Assembly: GCA_913020115.1 (NCBI GenBank)
Contig: CAJWBQ010000034.1
Location: forward strand, 1 to 45,898
Direction of reading: 5' to 3'
DNA from: an uncultured Cellvibrionales bacterium
Lineage (GTDB): Bacteria > Pseudomonadota > Gammaproteobacteria > Pseudomonadales > Cellvibrionaceae
Length of the DNA: 45,898 bases
The translations under genes and the position numbers were made by a program. Below, piece after piece: positions 9,493 through 17,726 of this stretch. Position 1 is the first letter of the stretch. Each line of letters begins with the position of its first letter. The notes beneath the pieces were generated by a model. The model was given only the letters and a program-made list of their open reading frames with translations. It did no database searches and was not told the origin of the DNA.

Positions 9493-9510
9493 TATTTTAG
9501 ACCTAAAGTA
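9493..9510. promoter_or_regulatory. Predicted operator, fourth copy of TATTTTA-N4-TAAAATA (one mismatch)
   Basis: TATTTTA-GACC-TAAAGTA differs at one base from the exact repeats at 12308-12325, 12351-12368 and 18511-18528. On the minus strand the site includes TAAAAT, a possible -10 for the receptor gene at 9404. On the plus strand it abuts the -35 of the promoter at 9515. This links the TonB receptor, and perhaps the regulator at 9617, to the MarR regulon. Confidence 0.55.
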
Positions 9511-9514
9511 ATAT

Positions 9515-9543
9515 TTGACTTAATTTACTCTTTAAATTAATAA
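9515..9543 (+). promoter_or_regulatory. Predicted sigma70 promoter for the MarR-like gene at 9617
   Basis: TTGACT (9515-9520), a 17-nt spacer and TAATAA (9538-9543) form a good promoter pointing at the GTG start at 9617. The spacer region holds a TTAATTT-N7-AAATTAA inverted repeat (9520-9540). Confidence 0.5.
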
Positions 9544-9552
9544 ATGTATACA

Positions 9553-9571
9553 CAATTTAAGCGTTAAATTG
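9553..9571. promoter_or_regulatory. Predicted operator palindrome near the transcription start
   Basis: CAATTTAA-GCG-TTAAATTG is an 8+3+8 perfect inverted repeat starting 10 bases after the predicted -10. Its half-site differs from the TATTTTA motif. A site at this position suggests autoregulation by the adjacent MarR-like protein (inference). Confidence 0.45.
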
Positions 9572-9616
9572 CATAATGGAGCTTAGAAGTCGATTTTCCA
9601 GAGGAGGTTTAAACAA

Positions 9617-10189
9617 GTGGCATCGAAGAAAACGCCAGATCAAGAAGAAATCTTAGATAAGCACTGGCACATGGCTAGAAATGACCATGAGATTAGCCTT
9701 ACAGAATTCGAACTAGCGCTATTTAGAGGCTACGCGGCGTTTTCTCGCTGGATGGAGGACTGCGCCGCTTGTAGCCATACCGCCTCGGAAAACTGTAATG
9801 GTCAAGATTATGCGATGCTCAACCTAATACGACTGCACGAGCGACCTAAGAGTATCTCTGATATCGCCCGACTCATGAATCGTGATGATATTTCCAATAT
9901 CCAGTACTCCACCAGGAAGCTTATGAAGGCCGGGCTGATAGAAAAACACGGGAATACAAATCATAAGCGAGGAATTAGGTATCAAGTCTCAGATCAAGGC
10001 ATAGCCGCAACAGAGCGATACGCCGCCTATCGTCGCGAGCTTCTGGTACCACTGACACAGAAAATTTCCGACAGCGAAGAGAATATGGAACAGGTAACCC
10101 GCACGCTAAGCCTTTTATCGGGGATTTACGACCAAGCGGCGAGCATTGCCGCCTGCCACTTAGGCCCAGAAGAAGACAGCAAAACCTAG
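9617..10189 (+). CDS. MarR-like winged-helix transcriptional regulator
   Basis: A 190-residue cytoplasmic DNA-binding protein. The start is GTG, set by AGAGGAGG with 9 nt spacing. Residues 65-140 form a winged helix: ISDIARLMNRDDISNIQYST (recognition region), then KAGLIEKHG and a basic wing HKRGIRYQVSDQG, with helices on each side as in MarR dimers. An unusual cysteine group C49, C52, C60 (EDCAACSHTASENC) precedes the HTH and could be a metal or redox sensor (inference). It is divergent from the TonB receptor at 6975-9404 and convergent with the flavin oxidoreductase gene. Likely targets are its own promoter and the receptor. Confidence 0.75.
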   Translation: MASKKTPDQEEILDKHWHMARNDHEISLTEFELALFRGYAAFSRWMEDCAACSHTASENCNGQDYAMLNLIRLHERPKSISDIARLMNRDDISNIQYSTRKLMKAGLIEKHGNTNHKRGIRYQVSDQGIAATERYAAYRRELLVPLTQKISDSEENMEQVTRTLSLLSGIYDQAASIAACHLGPEEDSKT

Positions 10190-10200
10190 GGAGGGGGCAG

Positions 10201-11664
10201 TTACAAACTATGCCCACCGCTCCATGAGGGCGCGACCAGACGACGACGGCCATCAATACTCAGATCAACGCCCTCTTCTTGCAAGCGCTCTCTGTCCCAT
10301 AGCTCACAAGTTACCTGCTTGTGCTTTTGATCAAGCCCTTCGCAATAATTGCTATATTGGCAAACTCGAACCTCCGCCCCAAAACCAGAGCGAACCTTTT
10401 CGAACCAATCTGGATCCGCTAGGGCCTGGCGAGCAAAACCAATAATATCGGCCTGCTCGGCCTGCAGAACGTCCTCAGCTTGGTAAAAACTGTACAAGCC
10501 ACCCGCGACAACACATGGCGTGTTAAAACCTTGCTCACGTAGGGCATTTCGAATCATTGCTACAGGATCAATATTACGACCAAAAGGGCCTTGGGCGTCT
10601 GAGATATAACCCGGCATGCATTCATAGCCACTCGGCCCAGTGTAGGGGTATGAGGTACTCCCCACTCTAGGTTGTTTTGCGTCATCAAACTTTCCACCCC
10701 GAGACAGAGAAAGAAAATCCATGCCGGCGCGAGCAAACTCGGTCGCAAAAAACACGGCATCTTCGAGCCTACTGCCGCCATCAATAATCTCATCACTCAA
10801 GAAACGACAACCCACTACGAAATCAGCACGAACGGCCTGCTTAACTGAGTTGAAGACCTTTAGAGGTAATCGCAATCGAGCTTGTATATCACCACCGTAA
10901 CCGTCTATTCGGGAATTGGTCGCCGACAAAAATGAAGCCATGGTGTAGGCATGGGCATAATGTAATTCAACACCATCAAAACCGGCTTTTTGGGCTCGAA
11001 GCGCCGCTTCGGAAAACAGATTAGGCAAAGTATTTGGTAAATTGGCGATGTCTTCAATATGGGTATCCGCTACTCGTTCACGGTAACCGCAAGTCAAATC
11101 TTCCCATTCTTTTGGGCTGAGAATTTTCTGTAATGCCTCATCATCCAGACCCAACATACTGTTTCTTATCTCAGCCTCAGATGCAGATAACATCTCAAGA
11201 CGCTGACGATGAAGGGGAGAGATAGTGAGGAATCGTGATAAAAACTTTTCACGATCTGGGCGCTTGCGAATGGTCAGGAAATCGATGAGCTGAATCAATA
11301 AACGGGTTTTTCCGCCGCTCGCCTCGCGCACCGTATCCGCCAGTTTTTTTAAACCTTCGATATATCGATCGTCACCGATGCGCAGCAGTGGACCGCTTGG
11401 TACATCGCGAATACCCGTGGCTTCAACCACAATGACACCCGGCTTGCCTTCAGCAAAACGCCGATACCAGTTAAGAACATCATCCGTAACTTCCCCCAAA
11501 TCATTAGAACGCCAAGGCACCATCGCGGGAACCCAAGTACGCTGCTCTATCGACATTGGCCCCACCTGCAAGGGCGAAAACATGAGACTCCTTTCCACCT
11601 CGAGTGGCGTCGGCCACTCGTCAACCACGGCTTTATATTTGATTCGCTCTGCCGGTTTCCACAT
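10201..11664 (-). CDS. Old yellow enzyme-type NADH:flavin oxidoreductase
   Basis: A 487-residue FMN-dependent TIM-barrel oxidoreductase. I choose ATG at 11664 (MWKPAERIKYK), with GGGTGA 7 nt upstream, over an in-frame GTG at 11673. FMN/active-site elements are visible: MFSPLQVGPM at the barrel start, DGVELHYAHAYTMASFLSAT followed by NSRIDGYGGD, and the phosphate-binding end (VAGGLYS ... DIIGFARQALADPDW). A Cys pair follows (CQYSNYCEGL). It has an insertion around residues 120-190 and lacks the FAD/NAD domain of dienoyl-CoA reductases. It lies 79 bp downstream of the MarR gene on the same strand, so it is probably co-expressed with it. It may reduce an alicyclic or enone intermediate of the aromatic pathway (inference). 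Confidence 0.85.
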   Translation of the reverse strand: MWKPAERIKYKAVVDEWPTPLEVERSLMFSPLQVGPMSIEQRTWVPAMVPWRSNDLGEVTDDVLNWYRRFAEGKPGVIVVEATGIRDVPSGPLLRIGDDRYIEGLKKLADTVREASGGKTRLLIQLIDFLTIRKRPDREKFLSRFLTISPLHRQRLEMLSASEAEIRNSMLGLDDEALQKILSPKEWEDLTCGYRERVADTHIEDIANLPNTLPNLFSEAALRAQKAGFDGVELHYAHAYTMASFLSATNSRIDGYGGDIQARLRLPLKVFNSVKQAVRADFVVGCRFLSDEIIDGGSRLEDAVFFATEFARAGMDFLSLSRGGKFDDAKQPRVGSTSYPYTGPSGYECMPGYISDAQGPFGRNIDPVAMIRNALREQGFNTPCVVAGGLYSFYQAEDVLQAEQADIIGFARQALADPDWFEKVRSGFGAEVRVCQYSNYCEGLDQKHKQVTCELWDRERLQEEGVDLSIDGRRRLVAPSWSGGHSL

Positions 11665-11743
11665 ATTGATCACCCATCTACTTAAGACACCACTGCGTCA
11701 AATCGATCAAAAAACCCAATACCCCATAACAACTCAGAACTGC

Positions 11744-12262
11744 TTAGGTATCACACACGCCCGAAACAGCGTCTTTTAAATAACCCAGCTTCTCGGTCAA
11801 CTGCACAATGTCTTTTTGCTGCAATTGGCCAAGCGCTTCAATGACCCACTCTTCATGGCGCTTAGCCATCTTCAAGAAGGTCTTTGCGCCCGCAGCTGTC
11901 AGCTTCACCACAAATACCCGGCCATCGGTCGGCAGCGCTGTGCGGGTAATCAGCTTTTCCTTGACAAGCTGAGAGGCTATTCCGGAGATATTGCCCCCAG
12001 AGACCATCATCAACTCTGAAAGCTCACCCATCATCAAGCCTTGCGGGTTTCTTTGTAGCTGAGCCATAAGATCGAAACGTGGCAATGTGGTATCAAATTC
12101 ATCACGCAATTTATCACGTAAATATTTTTCGATTAGGCTCGAACACGTGAGGAGTCTTAACCAGAGTTTAATCGAGTGGTGATCGTCCTCTTGTAAGCGA
12201 GTTTCCATATCTGACTTTCTAGCTGAGGTCTGTTTTTGGGCTTGACCAACTGAAGGCTTCAT
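11744..12262 (-). CDS. MarR-family regulator, probable controller of the isatin/anthraniloyl-CoA regulon
   Basis: A 172-residue MarR-type dimeric repressor. After a polar N-terminal tail come the dimerisation helix (SIKLWLRLLTCSSLIEKYL) and the winged helix: GLMMGELSELMMVSGGNISG, then IASQLVKEKLITR, with wing TDGRVFVVKLTAAG and a C-terminal helix. It is divergent from the anthraniloyl-CoA monooxygenase operon. The 177-bp gap contains two copies of TATTTTA-N4-TAAAATA, an operator size and symmetry typical for MarR. Relatives beside aryl-CoA pathways commonly respond to aryl-CoA thioesters, so anthraniloyl-CoA or a ring-reduced product is a reasonable inducer (inference). The OYE gene follows on the same strand. 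Confidence 0.85.
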   Translation of the reverse strand: MKPSVGQAQKQTSARKSDMETRLQEDDHHSIKLWLRLLTCSSLIEKYLRDKLRDEFDTTLPRFDLMAQLQRNPQGLMMGELSELMMVSGGNISGIASQLVKEKLITRTALPTDGRVFVVKLTAAGAKTFLKMAKRHEEWVIEALGQLQQKDIVQLTEKLGYLKDAVSGVCDT

Positions 12263-12306
12263 CTTTATAAAAATCCTAATTAAATATTGGGCTTAGTCTA
12301 AAGCAA

Positions 12307-12326
12307 TTATTTTAAATGTAAAATAA
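12307..12326. promoter_or_regulatory. Predicted MarR operator 1
   Basis: TTATTTTA-AATG-TAAAATAA is an 8+4+8 perfect inverted repeat, 45 bp from the MarR gene start. It is well placed to cover the regulator's own promoter and so mediate autorepression. The core TATTTTA-N4-TAAAATA (12308-12325) is shared with 12351-12368 and 18511-18528. Confidence 0.7.
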
Positions 12327-12339
12327 CATCTATTATTGT

Positions 12340-12367
12340 TTGACATAATATATTTTAAGCTTAAAAT
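12340..12367 (+). promoter_or_regulatory. Predicted promoter of the anthraniloyl-CoA operon
   Basis: A consensus -35 TTGACA (12340-12345) is followed after 16 nt by TAAAAT (12362-12367), one base from the consensus -10. The operator at 12351-12368 covers the spacer and the -10, so bound MarR would block RNA polymerase directly. Confidence 0.65.
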
Positions 12368-12368
12368 A
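12351..12368. promoter_or_regulatory. Predicted MarR operator 2
   Basis: TATTTTAAGCTTAAAATA is an 18-bp perfect palindrome (TATTTTA-AGCT-TAAAATA). It overlaps the -10 of the predicted promoter at 12340-12367. Its centre is 43 bp from that of operator 1, about four helical turns, which would allow cooperative binding. Confidence 0.75.
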
Positions 12369-12439
12369 ATCAACATCATTGGAGGAACAGCCGATCCTTC
12401 TCACTACTTTTTGCTCTATCACAAATAAGGATGGCTTAT

Positions 12440-14752
12440 ATGAAAATTGTTTGTTTAGGTGCCGGACCCGCGGGCCTATATCTGGCCATTTCAATGAAGT
12501 TGAAAGACCCATCGCATGAAGTTCATGTTTACGAGCGCAACAAACCTGGCGATACCTTTGGCTGGGGAGTCGTTTTCTCGGACCAAACTCTCGAAAACCT
12601 TCAAGAGAACGATCCTATTAGCGCAGAATCCATTAAGAATGAATTTATCCACTGGGACATGATTGATTGTTTTATGAACGGCGAGGTTGAGCGCTCTGAC
12701 GGCCACGGTTTTATCGGTCTCGGTCGTAAACGTATGCTGCAGCTCTTACATGAAAGGGCCTATGAGCTGGATGTAAATATCCATTTCGAGCAAGAATTTG
12801 AGGTTGCCGACATCGACGGGAAATTTGCCGATGCTGATTTGGTAGTGGCCGCCGACGGCTTAAACTCGAAAGTTCGCAATGCGCATTTAGAGGAATTTGA
12901 GTGTGAGATAGAAACAAGGCCCAACAAATTTGTTTGGTTGGGGACCAAGCAGCGTTTTCGCGATGCATTTACCTTCATTTTTGAAAATACCGAGCATGGC
13001 TGGATATGGGTGCATGCTTATCAGTTCGACGAAGAGACATCGACCTTTATTGTTGAGTGTAACCCGGATGTTTACGAAGCCTTTGGTTTCGAACACATGA
13101 GTCATGAAGAAAGCGCAGAAACTTGTCGCAAAATCTTTGAAAAATACTTGGGCGGACATGAACTGCTAACAAACTCTGCTCATATCCGTGGTTCCGCATG
13201 GATTAGCTTCCCACAGGTTCTCTGCCGCAACTGGATCAAAGATGATCGCGTTGTCTTGATCGGCGACGCCGCTCATACCGCGCATTTCTCGATTGGTTCA
13301 GGTACCAAACTTGGCCTGGAAGATGCAATTTCCCTCGCCAAGCACGTGAGCAGTGACCTGCCCATCAAAGACGCACTAAGAGCCTACCAAGACGAACGAG
13401 AGCTTGAAGCGTTACGCCTTCAAAATGCCGCCATCAACGCCATGGTTTGGTTTGAAAATACGCCCCGCTATGCCGAAGCTTTTGATTTAAAACAGTTTAA
13501 CTATTCCATGCTCACACGCAGTGAACGTGTAAGTCATGAAAATTTGCGCCTGCGCGACAAAGACTGGCTTGAGGGCATGGAAAAGCACCTTGCCAAAAAG
13601 ACACTTGGCGAAGATTTCGATAAAGCCATTCCGCCCATGTTCTTGCCTTTCCAAGTCGGTAACATGAAAGTAGAGAACCGCGTAGTTGTCTCACCCATGT
13701 CTATGTACTGCGCTAAAGACGGCTTACCCGATGACTGGCATCTTGTTCATTACGGTGCGCTCGCCAAAGGTGGCGCAGGCCTTATCTACACCGAGATGAC
13801 TGACATATCAGCAGACGCCCGCATTACACCGGGTTGCACAGGCATCTGGAATGATGAGCAAGAAGCGAGCTGGACCCGTATTGTCAATTTCGTACATACA
13901 CATACCGCCGCGAAGTTTGCTCTGCAGTTGGGACATGCCGGCGCAAAGGGTTCAACAAAAGCCCCATGGGACTGGCACCCCGATCGCTTGGATGACCCAT
14001 TGGACGAAGCTGATCAATGGCCTCTATTAGCGGCCAGTGCCCTGCCCTTTGATACCTACAGCCCAGTACCCAAAGCCATGGACCGAGAGGACATGGACTT
14101 AATAAAACAACAGTTTGTAGACGCTGCAGTTCGCGCTGCACGAGCCGGCTTTGATTTACTTGAATTCCATGCCGCTCATGGTTATTTGATCGCATCGTTC
14201 ATCACGCCCATTCTGAACAAACGCGAAGATGAATACGGTGGATCTCTGGAAAACCGTTTGCGCTATCCACTGGAGGTTTTCCGGGCAATTAAAGAAGTTT
14301 GGCCATCAGACCGTCCACTTTCGGTCCGTGTTTCAGCACATGATTGGATGGGCGACGAAGGCATAACCGAGAAAGATTCACTGGCCATTGCCAAGGCCTT
14401 CTCTAAGGCCGGTGCGGATATCATCGATGTGTCCAGCGGCATGACCTCACACAGTGCTAAACCACGACCAGGACGTATGTTTCAAACCCCACTATCAGAT
14501 CTTATCCGCAACGAGGGTAATATAGCGACCATGGCAGTGGGCAATATTTACGAAGTCGATCATGTAAATAGTATTGTCGCGGCTGGCCGCGCCGACCTTG
14601 TCTGCCTAGCACGACCTCACCTGGCAGATCCCAATTGGACCTTGCGCGCCTCGGCCCAAACGGCCCACATGGGAATTGGCGTTCATGAGCAGAAGCAGTA
14701 CTTCATGGGTCACAGGCAGCTTCATACCCTGGCTCAGCGAGAGGCTCAATGA
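12440..14752 (+). CDS. Bifunctional anthraniloyl-CoA monooxygenase/reductase (ACMR)
   Basis: A 770-residue two-domain enzyme. The FAD monooxygenase half (about 1-380) has MKIVCLGAGPAGLYLA at the N-terminus and VVLIGDAAHTAHFS at residue 272 onward. The old-yellow-enzyme half (about 397-765) has FLPFQVGNMKVENRVV, ALQLGHAGAKGS, EFHAAHGYLIASF and YGGSLENRLRYP. This fusion is characteristic of 2-aminobenzoyl-CoA monooxygenase/reductase, often auto-named salicylyl-CoA 5-hydroxylase. In Azoarcus evansii it hydroxylates and then reduces the ring of anthraniloyl-CoA to 2-amino-5-oxocyclohex-1-ene-carbonyl-CoA. I prefer ATG 12440 (AAGGA 8 nt upstream); ATG 12431 is in frame but too close to the ribosome site. 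It overlaps the next gene by 4 bp (ATGA) and is first in its operon. Confidence 0.9.
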   Translation: MKIVCLGAGPAGLYLAISMKLKDPSHEVHVYERNKPGDTFGWGVVFSDQTLENLQENDPISAESIKNEFIHWDMIDCFMNGEVERSDGHGFIGLGRKRMLQLLHERAYELDVNIHFEQEFEVADIDGKFADADLVVAADGLNSKVRNAHLEEFECEIETRPNKFVWLGTKQRFRDAFTFIFENTEHGWIWVHAYQFDEETSTFIVECNPDVYEAFGFEHMSHEESAETCRKIFEKYLGGHELLTNSAHIRGSAWISFPQVLCRNWIKDDRVVLIGDAAHTAHFSIGSGTKLGLEDAISLAKHVSSDLPIKDALRAYQDERELEALRLQNAAINAMVWFENTPRYAEAFDLKQFNYSMLTRSERVSHENLRLRDKDWLEGMEKHLAKKTLGEDFDKAIPPMFLPFQVGNMKVENRVVVSPMSMYCAKDGLPDDWHLVHYGALAKGGAGLIYTEMTDISADARITPGCTGIWNDEQEASWTRIVNFVHTHTAAKFALQLGHAGAKGSTKAPWDWHPDRLDDPLDEADQWPLLAASALPFDTYSPVPKAMDREDMDLIKQQFVDAAVRAARAGFDLLEFHAAHGYLIASFITPILNKREDEYGGSLENRLRYPLEVFRAIKEVWPSDRPLSVRVSAHDWMGDEGITEKDSLAIAKAFSKAGADIIDVSSGMTSHSAKPRPGRMFQTPLSDLIRNEGNIATMAVGNIYEVDHVNSIVAAGRADLVCLARPHLADPNWTLRASAQTAHMGIGVHEQKQYFMGHRQLHTLAQREAQ

Positions 14753-15519
14753 ATCTTCAAGAGATACACGCTGTTGTAACTGGAGGCGGAAGTGGTATTG
14801 GTGCAGAGATTGCCTCTGCACTTATCGCTCAGGGTGCCAGAGTCAGCTTAATGGGTCGCAGCCTCAGTAAACTAGACAGCGTTGCAGAACAGTTGAATAA
14901 GAGTGACAAGGTGCAAACAATTACCTGTGATGTTACAGACGAAAGCGCGGTCAATCAGGCATTCTCTCAAGCCCTTAAAGGTTTTGGACCTGTGGACGTG
15001 CTTGTCAATTGTGCTGGCGCTGCCCCCACACAAGCCTTCCACAAGCTCACAGCCAAAGAGTGGAACGACATTATCGCGGTTAACTTAACCGGGGTTTTTC
15101 ACTGCACCTCAGCCGTGATTCAATCAATGCGCGAAAGAAAGTCTGGCCGCATTATCAATATTGCCAGCACCGCAGCACTTAAGGGCTATGGATACGTCAG
15201 CGCTTATTGCGCGGCCAAACACGGTGTTTTAGGCATGACACGCGCCCTCGCACTTGAAACCGCGCAGCACGGTATTACCGTCAATGCAATTTGTCCGGGT
15301 TACACTGATACAGACATCATCAGAAACGCCGTCACCAACATTGCCGCCACTACCAGCCGAACGGAAGAGCAGGCCTTACAGACATTCACCAAAACAAACC
15401 CTCAAGGCCGGCTTATTGCGCCTTCGGAAATCGCGTCTTCGCTTTTATGGCTATGCTCTGAAAACAGCGGCTCAATAACCGGCCAGGCCATCTCTATTAG
15501 TGGCGGCGAGGTAATGTAA
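14749..15519 (+). CDS. SDR-family NAD(P)-dependent dehydrogenase, ring beta-oxidation step
   Basis: A 256-residue classical short-chain dehydrogenase. The cofactor motif TGGGSGIGAEIA is at residues 11-22, NCAG near 87-90, catalytic Ser in NIASTAA and YCAAKHG (Y-x-x-x-K) near 155-160, and the C-terminal SGGEVM is typical of FabG/hydroxyacyl-CoA dehydrogenase-like members. The start overlaps the ACMR stop (ATGA), implying translational coupling. In the CoA-dependent anthranilate pathway an SDR oxidises or reduces the hydroxy/oxo group of the alicyclic CoA-thioester. The exact substrate cannot be read from sequence. Confidence 0.85.
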   Translation: MNLQEIHAVVTGGGSGIGAEIASALIAQGARVSLMGRSLSKLDSVAEQLNKSDKVQTITCDVTDESAVNQAFSQALKGFGPVDVLVNCAGAAPTQAFHKLTAKEWNDIIAVNLTGVFHCTSAVIQSMRERKSGRIINIASTAALKGYGYVSAYCAAKHGVLGMTRALALETAQHGITVNAICPGYTDTDIIRNAVTNIAATTSRTEEQALQTFTKTNPQGRLIAPSEIASSLLWLCSENSGSITGQAISISGGEVM

Positions 15520-15546
15520 GCTCATGAAAAAAATGGAAATATACAC

Positions 15547-16359
15547 ATGCAAACAATGAATTTAGCGGATTATAAAGCAAAGAATTTTCTTTGGGACGTC
15601 GATGGAAGTACGGCCACTATCACCCTGAATAGGCCAGAGCGAAAGAACCCTTTGACCTTCGAATCTTATGCGGAATTGCGAGATTTATTTCGCTCTCTCA
15701 ACTACAGCTCAGACATTGACGCTGTGGTAATTCGTGGTGCCGGCGGCAATTTCTGCTCTGGCGGCGATGTGCATGAGATAATTGGCCCTCTTACAGAAAT
15801 GTCTATGAAAGAGCTGTTAGCTTTTACCCGCATGACCGGCGATTTAGTAAAAGCCATGCGCGCATGCCGCCAGCCTATTATCTCAGCGGTGGAGGGTGTC
15901 TGTGCAGGTGCCGGTGCCATTATCGTTATGAGCAGTGATTTGCGATACGCCTCGAGCGATGCAAAAGTGTCCTTTCTTTTTAACCGCGTCGGCCTTGCAG
16001 GTTGCGATATGGGGGCCTGCGCCATGCTACCCAGAATAATTGGTCAAGGCCGCGCCAGTGAGTTACTTTTCCTTGGCCGCTCACTAAAAGCAGAAGAAGG
16101 AGAGCGCTGGGGATTTTTTAACGCCATCAGTGATGACCCTTATCAAACCGCTGCAGAGTTCGCGAAGCGAATTACTCAAGGCCCTACTTTTGCAAACGGC
16201 ATCACCAAGATGCAATTACAACAAGAGTGGAATATGTCTGTGGACCAAGCGATAGAGGCGGAAGCCCAAGCGCAAGCCATTTGCATGCAAACTGAGGACT
16301 TTAGCCGCGCCTATAATGCCTTTGTAAAAAAAGAATCACCGGTTTTTAAGGGCGACTAA
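15547..16359 (+). CDS. Enoyl-CoA hydratase/isomerase-family protein
   Basis: A 270-residue crotonase-fold protein. It contains ATITLNRPERKNPLTF near residue 20, the first oxyanion-hole region GAGGNFCSGGDVHEI, and the second loop EGVCAGAGAIIVMSSDLRYA. FLFNRVGLAGCDMGACAMLP follows, where the typical hydratase second glutamate (G-x-x-E-x-x-P pattern) is not obvious, so it may act as a hydrolase or isomerase rather than a plain hydratase. Ring-opening hydrolases of the BadI/MenB type share this fold, which suits opening of a 2-oxocyclohexane-carbonyl-CoA (inference). It sits 27 bp after the SDR in the ACMR operon. An in-frame ATG at 15556 is an alternative start. Confidence 0.85.
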   Translation: MQTMNLADYKAKNFLWDVDGSTATITLNRPERKNPLTFESYAELRDLFRSLNYSSDIDAVVIRGAGGNFCSGGDVHEIIGPLTEMSMKELLAFTRMTGDLVKAMRACRQPIISAVEGVCAGAGAIIVMSSDLRYASSDAKVSFLFNRVGLAGCDMGACAMLPRIIGQGRASELLFLGRSLKAEEGERWGFFNAISDDPYQTAAEFAKRITQGPTFANGITKMQLQQEWNMSVDQAIEAEAQAQAICMQTEDFSRAYNAFVKKESPVFKGD

Positions 16360-16421
16360 TTTAGAAGAATGACTAATGCCCTTAGAGAATTCCGATAAAT
16401 TAATTTTTGCGAGAAAAAATT

Positions 16422-17603
16422 ATGAGTGACAAAACTTACCAACATTGGCCATTTTTTGAAGATAGACATCGCGCACTGGCTAGTGAAGTGGAGGCATGGG
16501 CAAGTGAAAATATTGAATCACTCGTTGCCGACGAACATGAGAACCTAGATCAAACCTGCATCGATATTGTGCGGGCCCTGGGAAAAAGTGGCATCACTCA
16601 ATACGCTGTACCCGCAAGTGCGGGTGGTAAAACAGAAAAACTGGATGTGCGCAGCCTGTGTATTATTCGTGAAACACTGGCGAAGTACCATGCTTTGGCC
16701 GATTTTGCATTTGCGATGCAGGGGCTGGGCAGCGGCCCTATTTCACTACAAGGGACAGACGCACAACAGCAAAAGTACTTAAGTAAAGTGGCTAGTGGAC
16801 AGTGCTTGTCGGCATTTGCACTTTCAGAACCAGAGGCCGGCAGCGATGTTGCCGCTATGACAACCAGCGCTGAAGAGGACGGGGATTGCTATGTATTGAA
16901 CGGCGAGAAAACCTGGATATCCAACGCGGGCATCGCTGATTTTTATACTGTATTTGCAAGAACCGGAGAAGCGGCCGGCGCTAAGGGAATTAGCTGTTTT
17001 ATTGTGGAGGCAAATACTCCGGGGTTTGAGGTGAGCGAGCGCATAGATCTGGTAGCGCCTCACCCACTGGGAACACTGTCCTTTAAGAACTGCCGCATAC
17101 CAAAAGAAAATCTTGTGGGTGACTCTGGGCGCGGCTTTGGTTTGGCCATGGCAACGTTAGATGTATTTCGCTCGACGGTGGCCGCGGCTGCTCTCGGCAT
17201 GGCGCGGCGCGCTATGGATGAGACTCTAAGCCAGGTATCTCAGCGGAAGTTATTTGGTGGGGTTTTGGGAGATTTGCAATTGGTTAAGGGCAAGCTTTCG
17301 GACATGGCTCTTGGCGTGGATAGCAGTGCGCTGTTGGTGTATCGCTCGGCCTGGACTAAGGACTGTTTTGCGGAAAGGGTCACTCGTGAAGCGGCTATGG
17401 CTAAGTTGCACTCTACTGAAACTGCACAGCAGGTGATTGATGCGGCGGTTCAGTTGCATGGGGGCAAGGGGGTTAGTCGGGGGCATATCATTGAGTCGCT
17501 TTATCGGGATATTCGCGCGCTGCGGATCTATGAGGGCGCTTCGGAGGTGCAGCAAGTTATTATTGCTCAGCAAAGTTTGTTGGCACACGCGAACACTGTT
17601 TGA
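16422..17603 (+). CDS. Acyl-CoA dehydrogenase
   Basis: A 393-residue FAD-dependent acyl-CoA dehydrogenase. ATG at 16422 (MSDKTYQHWPFF) is chosen over an in-frame TTG at 16407. Domain order is normal: N-terminal helical domain, FAD/substrate motif SAFALSEPEAGSDVAAM, WISNAGIADFYTVFART, then the C-terminal four-helix domain with QLHGGKGVSRG and the catalytic-base region LRIYEGASEVQQ (Glu in Y-E-G). As last gene of the ACMR operon it likely introduces the alpha,beta double bond into the alicyclic or opened acyl-CoA. Electrons would go to ETF, which is not encoded here. A hairpin (17646-17674) follows. Confidence 0.88.
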   Translation: MSDKTYQHWPFFEDRHRALASEVEAWASENIESLVADEHENLDQTCIDIVRALGKSGITQYAVPASAGGKTEKLDVRSLCIIRETLAKYHALADFAFAMQGLGSGPISLQGTDAQQQKYLSKVASGQCLSAFALSEPEAGSDVAAMTTSAEEDGDCYVLNGEKTWISNAGIADFYTVFARTGEAAGAKGISCFIVEANTPGFEVSERIDLVAPHPLGTLSFKNCRIPKENLVGDSGRGFGLAMATLDVFRSTVAAAALGMARRAMDETLSQVSQRKLFGGVLGDLQLVKGKLSDMALGVDSSALLVYRSAWTKDCFAERVTREAAMAKLHSTETAQQVIDAAVQLHGGKGVSRGHIIESLYRDIRALRIYEGASEVQQVIIAQQSLLAHANTV

Positions 17604-17645
17604 GGCTTTTATTAGTTGATAGACCAGCTTATGATCAACCTGAAT

Positions 17646-17674
17646 ACTTAAGCCTTTTCTAAGAAGGCTTAAGT
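17646..17674 (+). terminator. Hairpin after the ACMR operon
   Basis: An 11-bp perfect stem ACTTAAGCCTT / AAGGCTTAAGT with a 7-nt loop begins 43 bases after the acyl-CoA dehydrogenase stop. The downstream T-run is weak (TTTT about 15 bases later), so it could be a terminator or an mRNA-stabilising hairpin. Confidence 0.5.
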
Positions 17675-17726
17675 TGATAGGGCTAGTTTTGGGGGTTCAT
17701 TAATTAGCTAATTGTGCCAATAATTC

